64,000 nucleotides of DNA from Mauremys mutica. Lineage: Eukaryota > Chordata > Testudines > Geoemydidae. This document shows positions 57,382-64,000 of this stretch, piece after piece (the first letter of the stretch is position 1; every line of letters begins with the position of its first letter). Under the pieces are notes generated by a model that worked only from the letters and a program-made list of their open reading frames with translations, did no database searches and was not told the origin of the DNA. A program made the position numbers and the translations under genes. The stretch lies in assembly GCF_020497125.1 (NCBI RefSeq), contig NC_059084.1:9885501-9949500 (forward strand). Reading direction: 5' to 3'.

Positions 57382-57876
57382 TATCGTAAATTCATATATT
57401 TTGAAAATGTTTGTTTATATTAAGATTACTTTTCACTAATGGGAAGTTTTGACAATTGCATATTTACAGAAAGCTTTTTAAAGAAGTGCTATTTTAAAAG
57501 GATCTTCACATAATAAATTAGGAATATTTATTAACAAGGGGTCATTTTAAAAGGTTTATTTAATTGACATAGAAAAAAGGAGTAATTTGCAATTAAAACT
57601 GAAGCAAGCGTCATGTTTTGGATTTGCATGTGTACATAGGACTTCTATAGCAATTAATAGGAGCTGTGTTGTACATACCCAGACACAGAATTTGAGCATA
57701 CTTTCTTTAGCACATGAAAAGGAGATCAAATGGCATTTTTAAAGTTGTATCTATTTACTTATGGTATTAGCTTTCAGCTGGAATTTGTCATTGACTAAAA
57801 ATGTTTTGTAAAAGTACATATAGATGTTTTAACCATATTGAAAATGTGTATTAAACATTTCAGAAAAAATATACTT
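57382..57876 (+). other. SYCP2: SYCP2 3' UTR with candidate poly(A) signals
   Basis: AT-rich sequence after the stop. AATAAA occurs at 57512-57517. ATTAAA at 57850-57855 is followed about 20 bases later by a TGTGTCTTTTTTT tract, the usual downstream element, so it is my preferred cleavage region. A decayed DIRS fragment starts immediately behind it. The choice between the two signals is inference. Confidence 0.5.
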
Positions 57877-58880
57877 TGTGTCTTTTTTTCACATTTACAA
57901 ATTTGTGGCATTACCACAAGGCCTAAGCAAACTGGTGCATATTTTAGGCCATTTTGAACTCAGAGTCTCTGTAAATCTGTGGTTGGTAAAGCTCTCTAAA
58001 ACAGATAGTCCAGGATGGCCTGCCATTTGTATAGAAATACATCACATTAACCAGACTATGCATCTTCCTTTTTTTCCCCCTAAACCAAACCTGACTAAAG
58101 ATGATACAGTATTGCATACACTCAGTGTTAAGAGGACATTAGCTTTTTACCTGGACAGGACTAAGCCATTTAGAAAATCTCCCATGTTGTTTGTGTCTAT
58201 TGCTGACAGGTACAAGGAATCCCCAATTTCCAATCAAAAACTCTCTGGATGGATCTTTTCCGATCATTCTAATGATCTCCAACCTCCTCCTAAAGTACTA
58301 GATCTCTTTCTGCTTCAGCTGCCTTGCTTAAGAATGTCCTCATAACTGAGCTCTGTAGAGCTGCAACTTGTACCTCCATATGCACTTTTTCTAAACATTT
58401 TGCAGTAATTCAGACTCAGCTTTAGATGCTATGTTTGCCTCTACTATACTATCTTCACTTTTGGCCTCTATTCCGAAGTCTGTTCCCATTCCACTAGAGG
58501 GTATTGCTCAGTAGTCACCTGAAGTGGAGTAGTCAGGGGGACACTACTCAGAGAAGAAGGAGAGGTTACTCACCCTGTGCAGTAACTGTAGTTCTTCGAG
58601 ATGTGTGTCCCTAGCAATGCTTCACTACCAGCCCTCCTTCCCCTCTGCTTTGGAGTTTCTGCTATGGAACTTCACGGTAGAGAAGCAACTGAGGGTGGTT
58701 TGCCCATGCAGCTCTATATAGTCTTGGTGTGGCGCATAGGGTTGTGTAGGGTTCATGTGTGTACTGAACAAGCAGTACTACTTAAAATCTCTTCTCAAAA
58801 GCGCATCTGCAGTGGAGCACCCATAAGACAACACCTTTTGAAGAACTACTGTTAGTGCTCACGGTGAGTAACCTTTTCTT
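57877..58880 (+). pseudogene. Small DIRS relic behind SYCP2
   Basis: Begins with an RT scrap (FVALPQGLSK, compare [10 protein letters not shown]), then jumps to recombinase: HTLSVKRTLAFYLDRTKPFR, MLFVSIADRYKESPIS, and near 58345-58415 ELCRAATCTSICTFSKHFAV. The catalytic Tyr is Phe (KHFAV versus SHYAL), and frames are broken. An internal complementary region lies at about 58540-58640 (GGTTACTCACCCTGTGCAGT, TTCTTCGAGATGTGTGTCCC) and a right tip ending GTGAGTAACCTTTT at about 58876. RNase H is deleted. Confidence 0.82.
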
Positions 58881-59336
58881 CTGCTAGCATAAATCCATTA
58901 ACTAAGTTTTAGTTACCCCAGCAAACAATTTGGTCTGTTTATTCCAATTCACAATTATTGAGATCATCCTAATCAGATAATTCCCTAATAACTATTACCT
59001 TTCCTGTAATCTGCACCTCTCTATTATTGTTCCACTCTGATTTTGTTGAACTTTCACTGCATGTACTGTGTTTATTGATTTACGGTGCTTGGTTACACTT
59101 ATGTGAAGCTGTTTTCTGTTCCAAAATTGGTACTGATTCCATTCTTTATATTTGTTAACTCACTCAGTTTCAGTTAATTTTGCATTGGTGGTCACATCAA
59201 TAAATACCAACTTCATTAAGGTGCTGTGCCTTCCACTAGCTGCTACTAATTTTGTATTATTTATTTGGTGTTATGTTTGCTTCTTTATTTAGAGGAGATA
59301 TATGAATAAATTGATTATAGGTCTGATCCTTTAAGG

Positions 59337-59664
59337 CAGTGGTTCTCAAACTTGGGCTGCCGCTTGTTCAGGGAAAGCCCTTGGCGGGCTGGGCTGGTTT
59401 GTTTTCCTGCCGCCCCCGAAGGTTTGGCCGATTGCGGCTCCCACTGGCCGTGGTTCACCGCTCCAGGCCAATGGGGGCTGCAGGAAGCAGCGCGGGCCAA
59501 GGTACATGCTGGCTGCCCTTCCTGCAGCCCCCATTGGCCTGGAGCGGCAAACTGCAGCCAGTGGAAGCCGCGATCAGCCGAACCCGCGGACACGGCAGGT
59601 AAACAAACCTGCCCGACCTGGGGCTTTCCCTGAACAAGCGGTGGCCCAAGTTTGAGAACCACTG
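59337..59664. mobile_element. hAT MITE, 328 bp, palindromic
   Basis: Ends CAGTGGTTCTCAAACTTGGG and, inverted, CAGTGGTTCTCAAACTTGGG. Perfect 8-bp duplication CTTTAAGG (59329-59336, 59665-59672). The two halves are largely inverted copies, so open frames appear on both strands without meaning. Confidence 0.93.
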
Positions 59665-60984
59665 CTTTAAGGTGCTGAGCTGTTAACTCTCATGAACTTC
59701 TGTGGGAGACAACAGCTCAGCACTTCACAAGATATGGCTATTCACTTATAATAGTTAACCTTTGAGCTTTGAATATACTGGTGGTGGTGTTACGCTCTGC
59801 TAACAATGGATATGTTCTTTCTATAGTGACAGTCTCTATATCACATGGGCCACCAAACAATGATCAGATGATAACTGTTAGTCATGGAAGACCCAGGCCT
59901 CGATTTTCACCAGTGACCTAGAAGTGAAAAATTCTGTTGTCCCCTTGTCCCTAATCATTCTGCCTCTTCCACCACATGCACAGGTTTAATGCTTTTAGGA
60001 AGCTTGTTTTGTCTGAAATATCCTTGTGGGGGACCAAAGTAGTTCTTAAAAGGTGACCAATCAACTATTTATTAAAAAATGGGCTTGTGCTGGTATTTGC
60101 GTCTTTAGTATGTATATAAAAAGACCAAAAAGTTGAGGGAGGGAATTGCTTTTGTTTGACATAAATATATCAGGAATGACAAGTATGTTCCTCCCTTTTA
60201 GCTAGAGGAATTCGGGGATGCCTCAGGGAAGTCTACTGTGAGCTAAAGAATTAAGTCAAGGGGTGAGCATATCAAGTATTTCACAAAGGATTATTTTATC
60301 CAAAATATTAGTTAATAAACTTAACTAGGAATTAATTAAAAAAAAGAGCTTTAAACAGTCCAATTAAAAATTCCTTTCCCTTTTAGACATTCAGCTTTCA
60401 CTTTCTTAGCTCTTGTGATGTCATCCTTCCAGTAGTTCTTTAAGTATAATAAAGAAGAAAAAAATGCAGAAGCCAATTTTTAAAAAAATTCTTTGCAGGT
60501 TATCTGATTGATCTTGAAACTTAGTTCATGATTGTCAGTGTAGCTTAACAAATGTTGATTAATATCTCCGTTGGTTATAGAAGTTTATGATTAAGTCATA
60601 AATCAACTGGTAAATTCTCTCAGACCTAATATGTGATTGCTTGTCATTTCCACTAGGTGGACCTCCTGATATGAATCAAAGATTTCTTACCAGCACGCTT
60701 GAATTATTCAAGAATGCATTAAACTAATATTTTCTTTGAAAAAATTGCAAAGTTTTGAAGATTGTATAAAATACAAATGCTTTTTTTTACTTTGCATCTG
60801 TATGTTGTAAAAATAATACACATGTAGTTGCATTTTTTTTTAAAAAGCTGCCCTGACTAATGTATAATTAATATTCCTTTGTGCTTATATTATTTTTCAG
60901 AACCATTTTCTTATCAAAGTAGTATTTATTAATGAGGGCTTAGTGGGAAGGTGAATCACTGGTAAACTAAAATGTTTTGCTCAA

Positions 60985-61110
60985 CTCCAAACTTGGTACC
61001 TAGATTGCAAGCGCTTAGGGGCAGGGATTGTCTTTTTGCGCTGTTTGTACAGAAGATGAAGTCATGGTCTTTGACTAGGGCTATGAGGCACTATGATAAT
61101 GCAAATAATA
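60985..61110 (+). repeat. L3/CR1-like retroelement tail
   Basis: GGGGCAGGGATTGTCTTTTT, later GACTAGGGCTATGAGGCACT and a (AAT)n end. This tail is a common amniote repeat. Confidence 0.6.
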
Positions 61111-61971
61111 ATAATAATAAGTGTACAACCCATGATCTTGTTTATACTGCAAGGCTCATCTGTTTTCCCTCTCAAATTAGAAAAAGTATTTCTTACTGAG
61201 AGGTGTTTCTTTAGTTGATGTTTTCACTCTTGTATTACTCCTGAATTTTCATTCATTATATTATGACTGTCAAATATCAGAACCTGTGGTTGGATTATTC
61301 TAATAAAAATGTTAAAATACCAGTTAGCATGATGATATAGATTTCCACGATGAGGCTACCAAGTTCTAAAATCGGGTAATTAAAGAGACAAATCATTGGA
61401 TTAAATCATGATGGTTACTCAGGCACTTAGACTTAGGTCTATGTGACCAATATTTATAAGGTTATACAAAATTAAATCTAGCTAGACAGTAATCTGAACT
61501 GTTCAGCAGGTTCTTAATCATGCCTTGGACACATGCCCTGCAAAGATTCACAAATGGCTTCTAGCAATGGCTGCAACTAAGTATATTATCAGTATGTTCT
61601 GTACATTCATAACTCCTATTATTGTGGAGGGAGTACAATAGATCATTGTAGTTAAATGAGACATTTCACTCCAGTGCTGATCACTGGAGAACCCAAAGCA
61701 ATTAGTCCATCCATTAGATATATTAATTCTGCACACCATCCTGCAGTCATTTACCAGGAGTCTATATCCATAATTCCCTTTACCTTTTATCTGCTTGCTT
61801 ATTTGCTTTCATGTCTTCATTGGGGTCTTTTCTGCTGGCTTGAGGTTGACATGTCCTACCCAAAATTTTTTACTTTTAAAACTTTTACAAAGGATAGAAC
61901 TTTAAACATCTATGGACAAAATTTTGCTTTGTATGTGTATGTGCCACTTCTATTACAGTCACTAAAGAAAT

Positions 61972-62005
61972 AGAAAAACAAACACGGCTACCCCTCTGAT
62001 ATAAA
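61972..62005. repeat. Short retroelement tail fragment
   Basis: AAACACGGCTACCCCTCTGA is a tail I recognise from reptile retroelements. Too short to classify. Confidence 0.35.
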
Positions 62006-64000
62006 GAAACAGAATATCTTATGCAAGTATCACTCACATTTTCATCAATATTACCAACTGTTAACATTATCGCTTACATATTTATGATTTTTAGCCAAAT
62101 CCTGTATTCCTTACTTAGGCAAATATTCTCATTGTTTCTGGATTTTGCTAAGTGTTGTGGCCTATCTTGCTTATAGTTTTTCATAATCATTTCTGTTAGG
62201 TTTGTTTTTAGTAATTATTTATTAGTAGAAGGATCTTTTTTCCTCATCAGGAAGTTATCAAATCTCACATACATTTTACTAGAAAAAGAATACAACTATC
62301 AATAGTTTGATAGTCAATAACGTGTATTTAACAGTTTACCTATGTCATGTTTAAATTTGCCAAAGCTTAGTAATTTTTTACTGTAGTGATGGACCACATT
62401 TCTTACAAAGTCCTCAGCTGTTGTAGCTCAGCTTACTGTAACTCCAGTTGTAAACAACTGGTCCAATATCTTTCCTCCACAAGATGGGAAGCCCATTGTC
62501 TAAATTCCACTGATCGTGGTCTCCCAGACTGTGTGCTGACTTTTGTGGTGCAGGAAATCTGGCCCATAATTACAAATCCCCTCCCCTTCAATCCCCCCCC
62601 GGAAAAAAAGTAATTTAAAAGAAGTGCGCTCATTTCCTGCAATAAGTAGTCATTTAATTAAAGAACAAAATTAACAGGAATCAAAAATGTTGCAGCTGTG
62701 TTTTCATTAGACATTATATAAAAAAGAGAAAAATTATAATACATTAAATCATTTTGTATAACATGAACGTAAGTTTTTTACAAACTAATTGTGATTAGTT
62801 CAAAATGTCTTGTCAACATAATACTGAATGACAGTGCGTCATGTCCATTATGTCAGAGGCCCTGGAATGGTAAAGCCTGTACATGCACAACATCTCCTTT
62901 TCCAAGATATGCTTCAAAACAGTTTAAAACAAGGGTTAAAGGAGAGCAGTAAGTTCCTTCCAGTAGCTTTACTTCATTCGTTTTCAACTGATCCTCCCAC
63001 CCCACAGGCCATCACTCTTCAGGCATCAAAGAGCGAAGTACGTCCTCTGGTAGCTCCTGTGTGTACATGCTGCAGAGATTTCACCTGCACGGTCCTTCTC
63101 TCACACAAACGTCAGGTTATCGTGTACTGAACTTCAGGGAAAGACCTTTATACGTTCCCTGATGTGTGTTCAGCAGCAGTATCAAAAGTAAAGACAAATT
63201 CTTCTCAGAAGAAAATCTCTATGGCCTGTGAAATCTAGAAGGTTATAAAAAAGAGATTTTAAAAATCACTTTATAACAGCATTTTTTAAAATATATTATT
63301 GCAATAAGAAATAGTACTATTTAAAAATGTCCATTTTGTTTAATACCATTGAATCACATTTCTAGAGCATCTTTTTTCATGAAAGATCCCCAACATGTTC
63401 TACATATAAGGCAATATGACTAATAATATGCTAAGGTTCATAGCATTTTATCCTTTTGGTTTTGGTCCTGTACTACTGAGTGCCTCTGGCGAAAGTCCTC
63501 TCTGCATGTGGGCTTTCTCAACTACAAATTCTCTCTTCCTTGAGTTCTGTTATGTTCTTTTCGTTCTTCATTGACTCCCACTTCCAAATCTCCCCATCAT
63601 GTATTTACAATAAGGAGGATGGAAGTGAGGCTGGGAATTGGTGTGGGGGAAAGACTAGGGGGCTGAGTTGTGAAGAAAGGGATACTTCAGGGGTTTAAGT
63701 TTTGGAAAGAAAACAAAAATGAACTAATAGGATGTGCCTATCATCACCCTTACCACTTTGCTTGTATGTTAATTGCTTCTCTTTACTTCTTTCTCTGTCT
63801 GCCTTTTTTTAGAATGTACCCTCCAAAACAATGACTGTGGTGCAGATCTTCAAAGATATTTAGGCATCTCACTGATTGATTTAAATAGGAGTTAGCCACC
63901 TAAATACCTTTGAGGCTGAGAGCCGTGTCTTTGCAAAGTGCCTGCCACAGTTTGGCTTCTACCATTATCTAAATAGTAATAATAGATAGGCAGAATGCAA

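Larger units (their letters stand above)
54095..56688. other. Introns of exons 34-37, beyond listed elements
   Basis: No further element with clear ends. 56205-56340 carries another old palindromic motif (AATCCCATTGAAGTAAGTGG). Confidence 0.35.
58881..64000. other. Intergenic region downstream of SYCP2
   Basis: Besides the hAT MITE and two retroelement tails there is no exon, RNA gene or complete element. In human, PHACTR3 lies tail-to-tail with SYCP2, and the - strand of 62650-63240 could be its distal 3' UTR, but nothing in the sequence proves it. 63850-63920 has the GCCACCTAAATACCTTTGAG repeat motif. Confidence 0.35.

Noticed and set aside
3798..57381. SYCP2L instead of SYCP2
   Set aside because: The joined protein has the long Ser/Lys linker and the C-terminal coiled coil matching SYCP2 to the last residues; the shorter paralogue lacks these.
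59315..59662. Five overlapping frames on both strands
   Set aside because: They lie in a palindromic hAT MITE, so mirrored frames are expected.
62650..63240. 3' UTR of PHACTR3 on the - strand
   Set aside because: Suggested only by human gene order. No coding exon or convincing poly(A) arrangement is visible in the window, so it is not called.
1..64000. CRISPR arrays, operons or bacterial features
   Set aside because: None present; exon-intron structure and repeats are those of a vertebrate nuclear genome.

Overview
This is a piece of a vertebrate nuclear genome, most likely a turtle or a close non-avian reptile. The one host gene is split into small exons with standard GT-AG splice sites. 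The introns are AT-rich and carry CR1-type LINE tails, a tRNA-headed SINE with a CR1-like tail of the turtle kind, MIR-like SINEs, many hAT and mariner MITEs, and DIRS tyrosine-recombinase retrotransposons. DIRS elements are common in turtles and absent from birds. The species assignment is inference, since no marker gene settles it.

The gene is SYCP2 (synaptonemal complex protein 2, a meiotic chromosome axis component) on the + strand. I reconstruct 38 consecutive coding exons from 3798 to the stop at 57381. All splice phases agree and the joined reading frame is 4260 nt (1419 codons plus stop) with no internal stop. Compared with human SYCP2, about the first 170 residues lie in exons upstream of the window. 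Visible parts, in order, are the end of the armadillo-like N-terminal domain (exons 1-5), the Spt16M-like domain (exons 5-8), the HORMAD-binding closure motif (exons 9-10), a long basic/Ser-rich linker (exons 11-32), and the C-terminal coiled coil that pairs with SYCP3 (exons 33-38).

The mobile DNA is the most striking part. Four DIRS-type copies, all in the sense direction of SYCP2, span a range of decay. A shredded relic lies at about 990-2450. An internally deleted copy (25408-28674) is nested inside a palindromic MITE. A nearly intact 6.2 kb element (45664-51831) sits in the intron after exon 32. A small relic (57877-58880) lies directly behind the SYCP2 3' end. The 6.2 kb element has inverted terminal repeats, an internal complementary region matching both outer ends, an open reverse transcriptase/RNase H frame, an open tyrosine recombinase frame with its Arg-His-Arg-Tyr set, and a gag frame with a CCHC knuckle and a long Arg-Ser domain, broken only by two amber codons.

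Other elements with confirmed boundaries are five hAT elements (four with perfect 8-bp target duplications), two 188-bp mariner-type MITEs of one family in opposite orientation, a 135-bp mariner-type MITE, a solo LTR with a 5-bp duplication, and a Harbinger-like MITE holding a perfect hairpin. One hAT element is an unusual foldback whose left arm is an inverted copy of its own 3' end. The last 5 kb (58.9-64 kb) is intergenic, with scattered old repeats and no gene I can support.
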